NCBI GenBank assembly: GCA_947452005.1
Contig: CANGBC010000004.1
Span: 100,658 to 164,657, forward strand
Origin: Beijerinckiaceae bacterium
GTDB lineage: Bacteria; Pseudomonadota; Alphaproteobacteria; Rhizobiales; Beijerinckiaceae
DNA: 64,000 nucleotides
Direction of reading: 5' to 3'
Positions 1-9,001 of the stretch are shown here, in pieces. Under the pieces are notes generated by a model. That model did not search any database. It saw nothing but the letters and a program-made list of their open reading frames with translations, and was not told where the DNA came from. How positions within the stretch are numbered: the first letter of the stretch is position 1; each line of letters opens with the position of its first letter. The translations under genes were made by a program, and so were the position numbers.

Positions 1-853
1 CATAGCCTGGAGGATTGCGATACTGCGGTTCTGTCTTGGCATTGAGATACCAGGTCAGCTCGCGTGCACCCTTCTCGGCTTCTTCTTCCGTGTCGGCTGT
101 GAAGACGAGCGGCATGTAAGCCGTGCCACCGCCACCGGGCAGGCCGGTGTCGTTATAGGCTGAGCGGTAAGCGTCGAACATCCACTTCACTTTCGTGTGC
201 GGCTGCAAGAAGGTCGCGAAGACATAACCGCGTGCGGCTGCCTTTTTGATGTTTTCGAGATCGGACGAACCCGTCATCCAGATCGCGGGATGAGGTGTCT
301 GATAAGGACGCGGCCAGAGGTTGACTGCACGGCGATGGGTGAAGCGACCTTCAAAGTTGAAGGGCTCATCCACAGCGCCCCAAGCCTTCACGCACAGATC
401 AATGCCTTCCCAGAGGCGGTCAACTGTTTCGGTCGGGTTGGAATTGGCGGCAAACACTTCATACGGCACACCGCGCACGAAGCCGACATCGAGACGGCCC
501 TTCGAGATGCAATCGATCATCGCCATTTCTTCGGCGATACGGATTGGGTCACCACGATTGGCAATCGGATTGCCGAGAATGCAGATGCGGCCCTTCGACG
601 TCTGGCGCGCCAGAATGGCGGCCGTCAGCGGAGCTGCGACATCGATGCAGGTTGCGGTCTGATGATGCTCGTTGCAGAGCAGATCAAGACCCAGATCATC
701 GGCGATCATATATTCGTCGAGATAGCGGTTGTAGAGATCCGCACCAATCTTCGGATCGAAGTGCTTGTTGGCCAGCGACACGCGCATGGTCGACAAGTCT
801 TCGAGCGGCGGCAGGTTTGGATAGGGCATTTCGGTAAAGTGCCAGGCACGCAT
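1..853 (-). CDS. LLM-class flavin-dependent monooxygenase (partial, 3' end outside window)
   Basis: At least 284 codons are present, reading from an ATG at 853 (start MRAWHFTEMPYPNLPP) to the window edge; the C-terminus is missing. The sequence has the bacterial-luciferase TIM-barrel character: an early NEHH motif, then ILGNPIANRGDPIRIAEEMA and DCISKGRLDVGFVRG, which is where members of this family bind reduced FMN. Such enzymes use FMNH2 and oxygen to oxidise or cleave small organic substrates; the substrate cannot be read from sequence. It is the last visible gene of a minus-strand unit after a RibB-type protein and an alpha/beta hydrolase (27-bp gap), which suggests monooxygenation followed by hydrolysis, with flavin supply nearby. 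Family assignment is firm, the role is inferred. Confidence 0.85.
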   Translation of the reverse strand, partial: MRAWHFTEMPYPNLPPLEDLSTMRVSLANKHFDPKIGADLYNRYLDEYMIADDLGLDLLCNEHHQTATCIDVAAPLTAAILARQTSKGRICILGNPIANRGDPIRIAEEMAMIDCISKGRLDVGFVRGVPYEVFAANSNPTETVDRLWEGIDLCVKAWGAVDEPFNFEGRFTHRRAVNLWPRPYQTPHPAIWMTGSSDLENIKKAAARGYVFATFLQPHTKVKWMFDAYRSAYNDTGLPGGGGTAYMPLVFTADTEEEAEKGARELTWYLNAKTEPQYRNPPGY

Positions 854-880
854 GTTCAACCCTCCCTTAATTTCCCAAAA

Positions 881-1663
881 TCAGTTGATGAAGCCATTCA
901 GCGCAGACATGAACGCGTCTGTCGCCTCAAGGTGCGGATAGTGACCGGCATTCGCGATGGTCACGAATTTGGCGCCGGGCACGAGTTTCGAATAGGCCTC
1001 GCCGTAAGCGAGCGGCGTGATGCCGTCCTTCTCGCCCCAGATAAAGAGCGTGGGAATGGTCACGCGGTGCAGGCGATGGCGCAGGTTGGGATTGTGCATA
1101 TAGGGCGACCAGCAGAAGCGCGCGAAGCTTTCCATATTGCGCGCCACAGCGGTGAGCTGGGCATCATCCATGACCGAGAAATCGCGCTTGCCATTTTCCG
1201 GATTGGCCCATTTGGCAGCCGCCACTTTGTTGGGCAGCGAGGTCCAGATGTCCATAATGTCGCGATCCCAGGCACCGCCGATTTTCACGCCATAAGCGTC
1301 AACCAGAACGAGCTTGGAAATGCGCGATGTGGTCTTGATCGCCATTTCAGCGGCAATCCATCCACCCAGCGAGAAGCCCACCAGCGTCACGTCTTTCAGG
1401 TCAAGCGCGTCGATGACATCGAGCATGACATAGGAGAGGTCGTTTGGATTGGCGAGCCAATCGGGGCGATCCGAGGTGCCAAAGCCGGGCGCTGCCGGCA
1501 TGATCACCTCGAATTTTTTGGCAAGATCATCGACGAAAGCAGCGCCGTTTTCGAGCTGCTCTTCGCTGGCCAAGAGAACCAGCGGGCGGCCGGAACCGCG
1601 ACGTTCGACTTCGATTGCGAGGCCCGCAACCGTGATCTTTTGAACGTTCCCTCTCCCTGACAT
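881..1663 (-). CDS. alpha/beta hydrolase
   Basis: A 260-aa single-domain alpha/beta hydrolase. The nucleophile elbow is GFSLGG with Ser98; the acid is probably Asp in WGEKDGITPL and the base His in NAGHYPHLE, so the triad looks complete. The APGFGTSDRP segment is the usual stretch before the nucleophile in meta-cleavage-product hydrolases, haloalkane dehalogenases and esterases. No signal peptide is seen, so it is probably cytoplasmic. It sits between the RibB-type gene (40-bp gap) and the flavin monooxygenase on the same strand, so it probably acts on the product or substrate of that oxygenase. The substrate is unknown. Confidence 0.85.
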   Translation of the reverse strand: MSGRGNVQKITVAGLAIEVERRGSGRPLVLLASEEQLENGAAFVDDLAKKFEVIMPAAPGFGTSDRPDWLANPNDLSYVMLDVIDALDLKDVTLVGFSLGGWIAAEMAIKTTSRISKLVLVDAYGVKIGGAWDRDIMDIWTSLPNKVAAAKWANPENGKRDFSVMDDAQLTAVARNMESFARFCWSPYMHNPNLRHRLHRVTIPTLFIWGEKDGITPLAYGEAYSKLVPGAKFVTIANAGHYPHLEATDAFMSALNGFIN

Positions 1664-1703
1664 TTTTTTGTCCTTCTTTGATGCGGCGCCTTTTTGGTGC
1701 GCT

Positions 1704-2849
1704 TTAGATGCTGGGTATCGGTTGCTGCCCGATCAGTGAGATGCCGTAACCATCAAGGCCGACAACTGTTCGATTGGTGTTGGACAGCAGAATGATGTTG
1801 CGCGCGCCCAGATCAAACAGGATCTGCGCACCCACGCCATATTGGCGCAATTCATGGATCGGCAGGCTCGACTTCTGACCCTCGCGCTCGCGCACAGCGC
1901 GCGACAATGCGGTGGGAGAAGGATCGCGGATAATCACGATAATGCCACGGCCCTTTTGCGCGATGAGGCGCATGGAGGCTTCCAGCTCGCTGCCGCGTGC
2001 ACGCGCTTCGCCGCCGGCAAACTGGCTTTGTGTATTGTCGCCCAGAGCGTCCGCCAGCAGATTGGCCTGATGCATGCGCACCAGTACCGGCTCGTCACCG
2101 GAAATATCGCCACAGACCAGAGCCATATGTTCAGAATGATCAATGCGGTTGGCGTAGATCTTCACGTTGAACGCACCGCCAAAGCGGCTGGTGATCTGCG
2201 TCTCGGCCACAGCCTCGATCAGCTTTTCGTTACGGCGGCGATAGGCGATGAGATCGGCGATGGTGGCGATCTTGAGATCGTGCTCGCGGGCGAATTTCAC
2301 CAGATCAGGCATGCGCGCCATGGTGCCGTCGTCATTCATGATCTCGCAGATCACGCCCGACGGGTTCATGCCAGCAAGGCGCGAAATATCGACCGCGGCT
2401 TCCGTGTGGCCTGCGCGCACCAGCACGCCGCCATCTTGCGCGACCAGCGGAAACACATGGCCGGGGGAGACCAGATCAGCCTTGCCCATGGCCGGATCAA
2501 TGGCGACCGCAATGGTGCGGGCACGATCAGCTGCCGAGATACCGGTGGTGACGCCTTCCGCGGCTTCAATCGAAACGGTGAAAGCCGTTTGATGGGGTGC
2601 GTCGTTTTTCGGGGCCATCATCTGCAAGCCGAGCTGCTGTGTGCGCTGGCGCGTGATGGAGAGGCAGATCAGGCCACGCCCGTATTTGGCCATGAAGTTG
2701 ACGGCATCGGCATCGGCCTTCTCGGCGGGGATAACAAGATCGCCCTCATTCTCACGACCCTCGTCGTCGACGAGGATGAACATACGGCCCTGGCGCGCGT
2801 CTTCGATGACGTCTTCGATGGGCGAAAGAAATGCAGAATGAGGAGACAT
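1704..2849 (-). CDS. ribB: 3,4-dihydroxy-2-butanone-4-phosphate synthase with inactive GTP cyclohydrolase II-like domain
   Basis: 381 aa. Residues about 1-205 are a complete RibB domain: [17 protein letters not shown], the TGISAADRA loop, SPGHVFPL and [10 protein letters not shown] motifs, which form the metal and ribulose-5-phosphate site of this riboflavin-pathway enzyme. Residues about 215-381 resemble GTP cyclohydrolase II, but where active RibA has three zinc cysteines (CLTGD...CDCG) this protein reads [14 protein letters not shown], with no cysteine, so that half is predicted inactive. No FMN-riboswitch sequence is visible upstream; the 240-bp gap to the divergent AraC gene holds only a short hairpin (2931-2948). 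No clear SD precedes the ATG. The gene leads a unit with a hydrolase and an FMN-dependent monooxygenase. Confidence 0.88.
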   Translation of the reverse strand: MSPHSAFLSPIEDVIEDARQGRMFILVDDEGRENEGDLVIPAEKADADAVNFMAKYGRGLICLSITRQRTQQLGLQMMAPKNDAPHQTAFTVSIEAAEGVTTGISAADRARTIAVAIDPAMGKADLVSPGHVFPLVAQDGGVLVRAGHTEAAVDISRLAGMNPSGVICEIMNDDGTMARMPDLVKFAREHDLKIATIADLIAYRRRNEKLIEAVAETQITSRFGGAFNVKIYANRIDHSEHMALVCGDISGDEPVLVRMHQANLLADALGDNTQSQFAGGEARARGSELEASMRLIAQKGRGIIVIIRDPSPTALSRAVREREGQKSSLPIHELRQYGVGAQILFDLGARNIILLSNTNRTVVGLDGYGISLIGQQPIPSI

Positions 2850-3089
2850 GAAAAGCCAGCTTGCCGGTTTCCGGCGGTTGCAGGTTCGGGCGCGAAAAGC
2901 CCAAGCCTCTGTTGAACATCAGCGTGCCGCGACCCCGGTCGGGGGGTCAATGGCTCACGCGGCCAGACAAAGCCCCGACTTTGCATAAAACGCAAGGGTT
3001 TGACGCAGAGCGCAAGAAATCGCATCCTTGGGGTTAAGTCGCCCCCTCTGAGGGGTGATCCAAACGAGATTTGGGCAGGGAGGCGATTG

Positions 3090-4130
3090 GTGAGCGGGCT
3101 GATTGAGGCTGTGCCGACCCCCATTTCGGGCTGGGTTGAGACCTGCGCCCATCTGACGAGTCGCGCGGGCGCGCCGCTGGCGGCAGATGCGGGCGCGGCG
3201 CGGCGCACGATTCTTGAAATGTCACGCGGCCGCTGCACCTTCGAAATCGAAGATCCCTCGTGTTTCTATGGGTTTAAGGGCGCCGAGGCGCGGGTGGGCC
3301 GGATGAGCCTCAAATTCCTCTCCTGGGATTGTGAGGGGCCGTGCGAGACCTCGACCTGGCGGGGTCATGATCATCATATGGCTTTGCACATTCCCTTGCG
3401 GGGCACGTTTCAGGCCCGACAGGGCGGCGAATGGATTGATGTGCCGCCGGGCTCGGCTTTGGTCGTCTCGGCCGCTGGTGAGACCCGGCGCAAGTGGGAC
3501 GGGCCGAGCGACCTCCTCAACATTATGGTGGACCGCGATGCGCTGGACCAAAGCGTCACGCGTGAGGCTTTTTCTGGCCCCGATGGCGTGCTGCAATTTC
3601 CAGCCCTGACCCTGATCGACCTGAAGGAAGCCGCTACCCTTGCGCGCTTTGTGGAGATGATCATCCGCGATCTGGAAGGCGAGAATTCGGCCTTTTCAGA
3701 TCCCGCGGTCGGGCTCGAAGTTGAGCGCGTGCTCTTGCAGCTCGTGCTGCGCTCGATGCGCCACGAGGTGGAGCGCCGCCCGATCCATGAGCGCTATCGC
3801 ATCGTGCCGGCCTATATGCGCCGCGCTGAGCGGTTCATCCGCGAGCATTTCTCCGAGACGCTCGATATGGCACGCATTGCGGAGGGCAGCGGCGTGTCCG
3901 CGCGCACTTTGCAATATGGCTTTCGCAAATATCGGGGTGCCAGCCCGATGACATTCTTGCGCGATGTGCGCCTGTCATCGGCGCGCCGCGCTTTGATTGA
4001 CGGGCGTGGTGTTTCCATCCGCGCAGTGGCAAGTGCTGTGGGTTATCCCAGCACCAGCCAGTTTGCGCGCGATTATCGCGCATCCTTCGGGGAATCGCCC
4101 ACCGAAACACGCCGCATGTTGCGGGGATAA
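3090..4130 (+). CDS. AraC-family transcriptional regulator
   Basis: 346 aa from a GTG at 3090, preceded by GGGAGG at suitable distance; an upstream in-frame start at 3000 lacks an SD. Residues about 1-230 are an AraC_binding-like sensor with the segment GHDHHMALHIPLRGTFQ. The last 100 residues carry two helix-turn-helix motifs (SETLDMARIAEGSGVSARTL and GVSIRAVASAVGYPSTSQFA), ending in the usual RDYRASFGESPTE. It is divergent from the RibB/hydrolase/monooxygenase unit and lies upstream of the TctC-like genes, so it is the obvious candidate regulator of one or both. The inducer is unknown. Confidence 0.88.
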   Translation: MSGLIEAVPTPISGWVETCAHLTSRAGAPLAADAGAARRTILEMSRGRCTFEIEDPSCFYGFKGAEARVGRMSLKFLSWDCEGPCETSTWRGHDHHMALHIPLRGTFQARQGGEWIDVPPGSALVVSAAGETRRKWDGPSDLLNIMVDRDALDQSVTREAFSGPDGVLQFPALTLIDLKEAATLARFVEMIIRDLEGENSAFSDPAVGLEVERVLLQLVLRSMRHEVERRPIHERYRIVPAYMRRAERFIREHFSETLDMARIAEGSGVSARTLQYGFRKYRGASPMTFLRDVRLSSARRALIDGRGVSIRAVASAVGYPSTSQFARDYRASFGESPTETRRMLRG

Positions 4131-4149
4131 GATTGATGAAAAAGACCTT

Positions 4150-4231
4150 CATTGCGAGCGAAGCGAAGCAATCCAGAGCCTCACGTGTTGCTTCTGGATT
4201 GCCGCGTCGCCTTCGGCTGCTCGCAATGACG
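4150..4231. repeat. dispersed palindromic repeat, copy 1
   Basis: An imperfect inverted repeat about 82 bp long. The left arm starts CATTGCGAGCGAAGCGAAGC, the right arm ends GGCTGCTCGCAATGACG, with AATCCAGA and TCTGGATT inside and a central CACGTG. Three further copies lie at 5298-5384, 53909-53940 and 55598-55681. It sits between the AraC gene and the first TctC-like gene. It can be read in frame with that gene, but the real start lies after it. Confidence 0.9.
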
Positions 4232-4252
4232 GAAGAAAAGGGAGGAATAAAA

Positions 4253-5284
4253 ATGAAGAAGAAAATTTTATTGGTTCCTGTCACCACAATCTTGCTCGCA
4301 GGCCCCGCCTTTGCGCAAGCCCCCGCTGATTTTTATCGCGGCAAGTCGCTCGATATGGTGATCGGTTTTTCGGTGGGTGGCGGCTATGACATTTATGCGC
4401 GCACGGTTGCGCGCTTCATGGGCGAACATATGCCCGGCAAGCCGCGCATCGTGCCCAAAAACATGACGGGCGCTGGCAGTCGCGTGGCGGCCAATTACGT
4501 TTACAATGTTGCACCCAAGGACGGCACGGTGCTTGCCACCGTCGATCAATCCATGCCGCTTGAGCAGGCGGTGGGGGATGCGGGCATCACCATTGATACG
4601 CGCAAGTTTACGTGGATCGGCAATCCGATTGTCGACAATAACACGCTGGTCACCTGGCATACATCGCCGGTGAAAACTGTGGCGGATGCGCAGAAGAAGG
4701 AAATCGCCATTGGCGCAACCGGCTTCAACACATCAGCGCAATATCCGCAGGTGATGAATTCGCTGCTGGGCACGAAATTCAAGATCATCATGGGCTATCC
4801 CGGCGGCAATGAAGTCAATCTGGCCATGGAAAACGGCGAAGTGGCGGGACGCGGCTCGAACAGCTGGGCGTCATGGAAAGCCAGCAAGCCCGATTGGGTG
4901 CGCGACAAGAAGATGAACATCATCGTGCAGATTGGCCTGACGAAGACCGCCGATCTGCCTGATGTGCCGCTCTTGGTGGATCTGGCCAAGACGGACGATG
5001 ATCGTCTGGCCTTGCGGCTTGTCTCGGCACCACCTTCGGTTGGGCGCCCGATTTTCTCGACACCCAATGTGCCGGATGATCGCACCAAGGCTTTGCGCGA
5101 TGCGTTTGATGCCACCATGAAAGACGCGGCTTTCCTTGAGGAAGCCAAGAAGACCGGGCTCGATATCAATCCGATTTCGGGCGCAGAACTGCAGAAAGTG
5201 GTCGCCGATATTATAGACACGCCCAAGCCCGTGCGTGATCGGCTGGCCGCCATTCTCTCGCTGATTGATCGTGACAAGAAGTGA
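4253..5284 (+). CDS. TctC/Bug-family periplasmic substrate-binding protein (first of tandem pair)
   Basis: 343 aa starting at the ATG at 4253, which follows GGGAGGAAT; the longer reading frame runs through a palindromic repeat and is not credible. An N-terminal signal peptide ends near LLAGPAFAQ. The mature part has the hallmarks of tripartite tricarboxylate transporter binding proteins: FSVGGGYDIYARTVARFM, NMTGAGSRVAANYVYNVAPKDGT, and a C-terminal region ending in AAILSLIDRDKK. These proteins bind small carboxylates in the periplasm. No TctA or TctB membrane partner is in the window. The next gene is a close paralogue; both diverge from no other transporter gene, so they may serve a distant membrane component or act in sensing. 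Confidence 0.88.
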   Translation: MKKKILLVPVTTILLAGPAFAQAPADFYRGKSLDMVIGFSVGGGYDIYARTVARFMGEHMPGKPRIVPKNMTGAGSRVAANYVYNVAPKDGTVLATVDQSMPLEQAVGDAGITIDTRKFTWIGNPIVDNNTLVTWHTSPVKTVADAQKKEIAIGATGFNTSAQYPQVMNSLLGTKFKIIMGYPGGNEVNLAMENGEVAGRGSNSWASWKASKPDWVRDKKMNIIVQIGLTKTADLPDVPLLVDLAKTDDDRLALRLVSAPPSVGRPIFSTPNVPDDRTKALRDAFDATMKDAAFLEEAKKTGLDINPISGAELQKVVADIIDTPKPVRDRLAAILSLIDRDKK

Positions 5285-5297
5285 CGATCCGCAGGAT

Positions 5298-5384
5298 CGT
5301 CATTGCGAGGAGGCCGAAGGCCGACGCGGCAATCCACAAGCCACACGTGAGGCTCTGGATTGCTTCGCTTCGCTCGCAATGACG
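5298..5384. repeat. dispersed palindromic repeat, copy 2
   Basis: About 87 bp; starts CGTCATTGCGAGGAGGCC and ends CGCTCGCAATGACG. The centre carries AATCCA, CACACGTGAGG and TCTGGATTGC as in the other copies. It lies exactly between the two paralogous TctC-like genes, so the repeat was either duplicated with the gene or inserted at both upstream junctions. Confidence 0.9.
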
Positions 5385-5410
5385 ACGCTGAACGAAAGGA
5401 AAAACAAAAA

Positions 5411-6424
5411 ATGAAAAAGACTTTTGCAGCCGCTCTCTCCGCAGTTCTTCTTGCTGGTCCGGCATTCGCCCAAGAGCCTGAATTCTACAAAGGCAAAACG
5501 GTGGATCTGTTCATCGGCTATGCGCCCGGTGGTGGCTACGACACTTATGCGCGGCTCGTTGCGCGCTTCATGGGCAATTACATGCCCGGCAATCCGAATT
5601 TTGTGCCGAAAAATATGGCGGGCGGCGGTGGCCGCGTGGTCGCCGGATATATTTTCAAAGTGGCACCCAAAGATGGCACTGCCATCGCAATGGCTGATCA
5701 ATCGCTCGTGCTGCAACAGGCGATTGGCGATACGACGATCCAGTTCGACATGAACAAATTCGTCTGGGTCGGCAATCCGTCGGCTGACAACAACACAGCC
5801 GTGACTTGGTACACGACCGGTGTGAAAACCATTCAGGACGCCACGCAAAAAGAAGTCATTGTTGGTGCCACAGGCCCCAATACATCGGCGCAATTGCCGC
5901 AGGTGATGAATGCGATCCTCGGCACCAAATTCAAAATTGTGCAGGGCTATCCCGGCGGCAATGAGATGAATCTGGCCATGGAAAATGGCGAGATCGGCTC
6001 GCGCGGCTCCAATCCATGGTCGTCGTGGAAGGGCACCAAGCCTGACTGGGTCAAGGACAAGAAGATCAACATTCTTGTGCAGATCGGCCTGACCAAAGCC
6101 GCTGACCTGCCGGATGTGCCGTTGCTGCTTGATCTGGCCAAGACTGATGATGACCGCGCTGTACTGCGCCTGATTTCAGCACCCGCCACTATTGGCCGTC
6201 CATTGTTTGGTCCACCAGACATGCCGGCCGCGCGGCTGGCCATTTTGCGCAAGGGGTTTGACGCCATGGTCAAGGACAAGGCGTTTCTGGATGAGGCCGC
6301 GCGCGAGCGGCTCGACATCAATCCGGTCTCGGGTGAGGATCTCGCCAAGATCGTGGCAGACATTGTCGCCACGCCCAAACCCATTGCTGACAAGCTTGCG
6401 GCCATCATTGCCGAACCGAAGTAA
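5411..6424 (+). CDS. TctC/Bug-family periplasmic substrate-binding protein (second of tandem pair)
   Basis: 337 aa from the ATG at 5411 after GAAAGGA. Signal peptide up to about LLAGPAFAQ. It aligns with the preceding protein along its full length (shared GGGYDxYARxVARFMG, VAPKDGT, SAQxPQVMNxxLGTKFKI, YPGGNExNLAMENGE, VQIGLTKxADLPDVPLLxDLAKTDDDR), so the two arose by tandem duplication. Differences concentrate in the N-terminal third and near the C-terminus, which would allow different ligands. A 12-bp gap separates it from the glutathione transferase gene, so the pair is probably cotranscribed with the downstream enzymes. Confidence 0.88.
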   Translation: MKKTFAAALSAVLLAGPAFAQEPEFYKGKTVDLFIGYAPGGGYDTYARLVARFMGNYMPGNPNFVPKNMAGGGGRVVAGYIFKVAPKDGTAIAMADQSLVLQQAIGDTTIQFDMNKFVWVGNPSADNNTAVTWYTTGVKTIQDATQKEVIVGATGPNTSAQLPQVMNAILGTKFKIVQGYPGGNEMNLAMENGEIGSRGSNPWSSWKGTKPDWVKDKKINILVQIGLTKAADLPDVPLLLDLAKTDDDRAVLRLISAPATIGRPLFGPPDMPAARLAILRKGFDAMVKDKAFLDEAARERLDINPVSGEDLAKIVADIVATPKPIADKLAAIIAEPK

Positions 6425-6436
6425 AAGAGGATCATC

Positions 6437-7060
6437 ATGACCAAGCTGTTTTATGCGCCGGGCTCTTGCGCTCTTGGCATCCACGTATTGCTCGAAGAAA
6501 TTGGCGCGCCGTTTGAATTGGCGAAGGTCAATCTCGCCGCGCGTGAGCAATTTTTGCCCGACTATGTGAAGATCAATCCGAAATCCAAAGTGCCGGCGCT
6601 GATGCGCGATGATGGCACTGTGCTGACAGAATGGCCCGCCATTGCCGCTTGGCTCGCCCTCACCCACCCCGACAAGGGTCTGCTCTCACTTGAGGCCGAG
6701 CAGCTCGCGCGCACGCTGGAGTCGGTGGACTATGTCTGCGCCTCGCTCCACATGCAGGGGTTCACGCGCATCTGGAAGCCAGAAGCCTTTGCCCCGACCG
6801 AAACCGACAAGGCGGCCGTAAAGGCACGCGGGCAGGAGATCGTCGACAAGGGCCTCGTCTGGTTCGATGGCGAGCTGGCGGGCAAGGATTATCTGGGCGG
6901 CGCGACCATGAGCATTGCCGATGCGGCACTCTTCTATCTTGAATTCTGGGTGGCTGAGCGGCTGAAACAGCCGCTGCCAGTCCATTTGGCTGCCCATTAT
7001 GCACGCATGAGGGCGCGCCCGGCGGTTGCCAAGGCGCTGGCCGACGAGGGCCTTGTCTGA
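6437..7060 (+). CDS. glutathione S-transferase family protein (beta-like)
   Basis: 207 aa. The N-terminal thioredoxin fold starts MTKLFYAPGSCALGIHVLLEE; Cys at position 11 in PGSCAL matches the active-site cysteine of beta-class bacterial glutathione transferases. KVPAL (cis-proline) and the following acidic residue pair form the glutathione site. The C-terminal helical domain has the usual SIADAALFYLEFW. It follows the second TctC-like gene by 12 bp. In this setting it may process an imported or oxidised electrophilic substrate, or serve detoxification; sequence alone does not decide. Confidence 0.85.
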   Translation: MTKLFYAPGSCALGIHVLLEEIGAPFELAKVNLAAREQFLPDYVKINPKSKVPALMRDDGTVLTEWPAIAAWLALTHPDKGLLSLEAEQLARTLESVDYVCASLHMQGFTRIWKPEAFAPTETDKAAVKARGQEIVDKGLVWFDGELAGKDYLGGATMSIADAALFYLEFWVAERLKQPLPVHLAAHYARMRARPAVAKALADEGLV

Positions 7061-7174
7061 GCGCCCTTTTCCAGGGCTGCCCAGCTAGAACTAAAGTTGA
7101 CTCTTCTCGCCCCTGAAGCGAGAAGAGAACCTTCAAAAACGTCAAGAAAACACAGCACGCAGGGAGACAAGAAA

Positions 7175-8938
7175 ATGCTGACAGATCGCCCAGAGGGCAA
7201 GGTCGACACCAAGGTTGGATTTGGCAGCGATGTCGCCGCGCAAATGCTGCGCCGCTTCGGCTTCAAATATATCAGCCTCAACCCCGGTGCGAGCTACCGC
7301 GGTCTGCACGATTCCCTTGTGAATCATCTGGGCAATGTCGATCCCTCCATGCTGCTTTGCCTGCATGAAGATCATGCGGTTGGCATTGCGCATGGCTATG
7401 CCAAGGCAACGGGCGAGCCGATGGCTTGCGTGCTGCATTCCAACGTCGGCCTGATGCATGGCTCGATGGCGCTCTACAACGCCTGGTGCGATCGCGCGCC
7501 AATGTTTGTGCTGGGTGCCACAGGCCCTGTCGATGCCGCGCTGCGTCGTCCCTGGATCGATTGGATCCATACCTCTGCCGATCAGGCGGGCATCATCCGC
7601 GACTTCATCAAATGGGACAATCAGCCTTCATCAGCCGATGCACTTGTTGAAGCCATGGCGCGCGCCAATATCATCACGCGTTCCGAGCCAAAGGCGCCTG
7701 TCTATATCTGCCTCGATGCAGGCTTGCAGGAATCGAGCCTTGAGAAGCAGCCGGAATGGCCCGATCTCAATCGCCTGAAAGCGCCCGCACCAGCGCGTGC
7801 GGCCAAGGCTGATCTCGATGCGGCTGTGAAGCTGTTGAAGGATGCCAAGCATCCGGTCGTCTTGCTCGGCAAGACCGACTGGAGCGATGCTGGCTGGCAG
7901 GCGCGCATCAAGCTCGTCGAGCGTCTGGGCGCAGTTGTCTTCACCGATCTGAAGAACCGCTCAAGCTTCCCGACCGATCATCCCTCGCATGTGGCGGCAC
8001 CGTTCAACCAGGTTGGCCGTGCGCCCAAGCGCATTGTCGATATTCTGGAACAGGCCGACGTCATTCTCGCGCTGGAATGGACCGATCTGGCGAGCGCTCT
8101 GCGCATCAAGAAAGACGGCAAGATCGGCGCCAAGGTCATCGCCACTGCGATGGATCAATATCTGCACAATGGCGCGCATGCCAATTATCAGGCGCTGCCA
8201 GAATCCGATATTTTCATGGCGGCTTCATCTGACTCCGTGATTGACGATCTCGTTGCAGAGCTGGGTGCGGGCAAGAAAGATTGCTGGCAGAAGGCTGAGC
8301 GCAAGGACGTCAAGATTGATCCCACGCGCGTGACGATGGATCAGCTGGCGGTCAGCCTGCGTTCAGCTTTTGAAGATCCCGATAAGGTTTCGCTTGCGGC
8401 CATCTGCCGTGGCTGGACCGCTGATCTTTGGCCTTTCCGTCATCCGCGCGCCTATCTGGGCAAAGACGGCGGCGGCGGCATTGGTTCGGGTCCGGCTCTG
8501 TCAGTGGGTGCAGCTGTCGGCAATCTCGACAAGGATCTTCACACAGTGGCGATTCTGGGCGACGGCGATTTCGCCATGGGTGGCCATGCCATCTGGACGG
8601 CGGCGCGTCATCGCATTCCGTTGCTCGTGCTGATCAACAACAATCGCTCCTATTTCAACGACGAGCTGCATCAGGAAACGATTGCGGTGCGTCGTGAGCG
8701 TCCGGCGCAGAACCGTTGGATCGGCCAGCGCATTGCTGATCCCGATCTCGACTTTGCGAAATTTGTCGAAGCGCAGGGCGCGGTTGGCATTGGCCCGGTG
8801 AAGACACCGGCCGAACTGGATGCCGCGATCAAGCGCGGTGTGGATGTGTTGAAGAAGGGCGGCGTCTGCCTGATCGATGTTCACATCGAGCCGGGCGAAG
8901 AGCGCGGCGCGGCCTCAACCGGTCACCGCAGCACCTGA
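7175..8938 (+). CDS. thiamine diphosphate-dependent enzyme (acetolactate synthase/decarboxylase-like)
   Basis: 587 aa from the ATG at 7175, preceded by AGGGAG; a longer frame from 7097 lacks such a site. The N-terminal PYR domain has the catalytic glutamate in LCLHEDHAVGIAHGYAK (Glu65). The central domain is Rossmann-like (HPVVLLGKTDW). The PP domain has the ThDP/Mg motif GDGDFAMGGHAIWTA followed by LVLINNNRSYFNDE. This is the fold of acetolactate synthase, benzoylformate decarboxylase and related 2-oxoacid enzymes; no FAD role or exact substrate can be given. It closes the unit with the TctC-like proteins and the glutathione transferase, and a strong terminator follows. Confidence 0.85.
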   Translation: MLTDRPEGKVDTKVGFGSDVAAQMLRRFGFKYISLNPGASYRGLHDSLVNHLGNVDPSMLLCLHEDHAVGIAHGYAKATGEPMACVLHSNVGLMHGSMALYNAWCDRAPMFVLGATGPVDAALRRPWIDWIHTSADQAGIIRDFIKWDNQPSSADALVEAMARANIITRSEPKAPVYICLDAGLQESSLEKQPEWPDLNRLKAPAPARAAKADLDAAVKLLKDAKHPVVLLGKTDWSDAGWQARIKLVERLGAVVFTDLKNRSSFPTDHPSHVAAPFNQVGRAPKRIVDILEQADVILALEWTDLASALRIKKDGKIGAKVIATAMDQYLHNGAHANYQALPESDIFMAASSDSVIDDLVAELGAGKKDCWQKAERKDVKIDPTRVTMDQLAVSLRSAFEDPDKVSLAAICRGWTADLWPFRHPRAYLGKDGGGGIGSGPALSVGAAVGNLDKDLHTVAILGDGDFAMGGHAIWTAARHRIPLLVLINNNRSYFNDELHQETIAVRRERPAQNRWIGQRIADPDLDFAKFVEAQGAVGIGPVKTPAELDAAIKRGVDVLKKGGVCLIDVHIEPGEERGAASTGHRST

Positions 8939-8947
8939 TATCAAGAA

Positions 8948-8973
8948 GGGGCGCTGCAAAGCGCCCCTTTTTT
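8948..8973 (+). terminator. rho-independent terminator after the ThDP enzyme gene
   Basis: An 8-bp perfect stem (GGGGCGCT / AGCGCCCC) with a GCAA tetraloop, followed by six T. It ends the unit that includes the TctC-like, glutathione transferase and ThDP enzyme genes. Confidence 0.92.
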
Positions 8974-9001
8974 GCAAGCTGTCCTTGCGAGGAGCAAAGC
9001 C

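Noticed and set aside
197..1660. 487-codon open frame on the plus strand
   Set aside because: It is fully antisense to the flavin monooxygenase and the alpha/beta hydrolase, which have clear family motifs; its translation has no recognisable domain. GC-rich codon bias produces such shadows.
2850..3089. FMN riboswitch upstream of the RibB-type gene
   Set aside because: I looked for the conserved RFN boxes on the minus strand and found none; only a short GACCCC/GGGGTC hairpin is present.
4133..4252. Longer start of the first TctC-like protein
   Set aside because: The extra 40 residues are translated from a dispersed palindromic repeat and would hide the signal peptide; the ATG at 4253 has a good SD.
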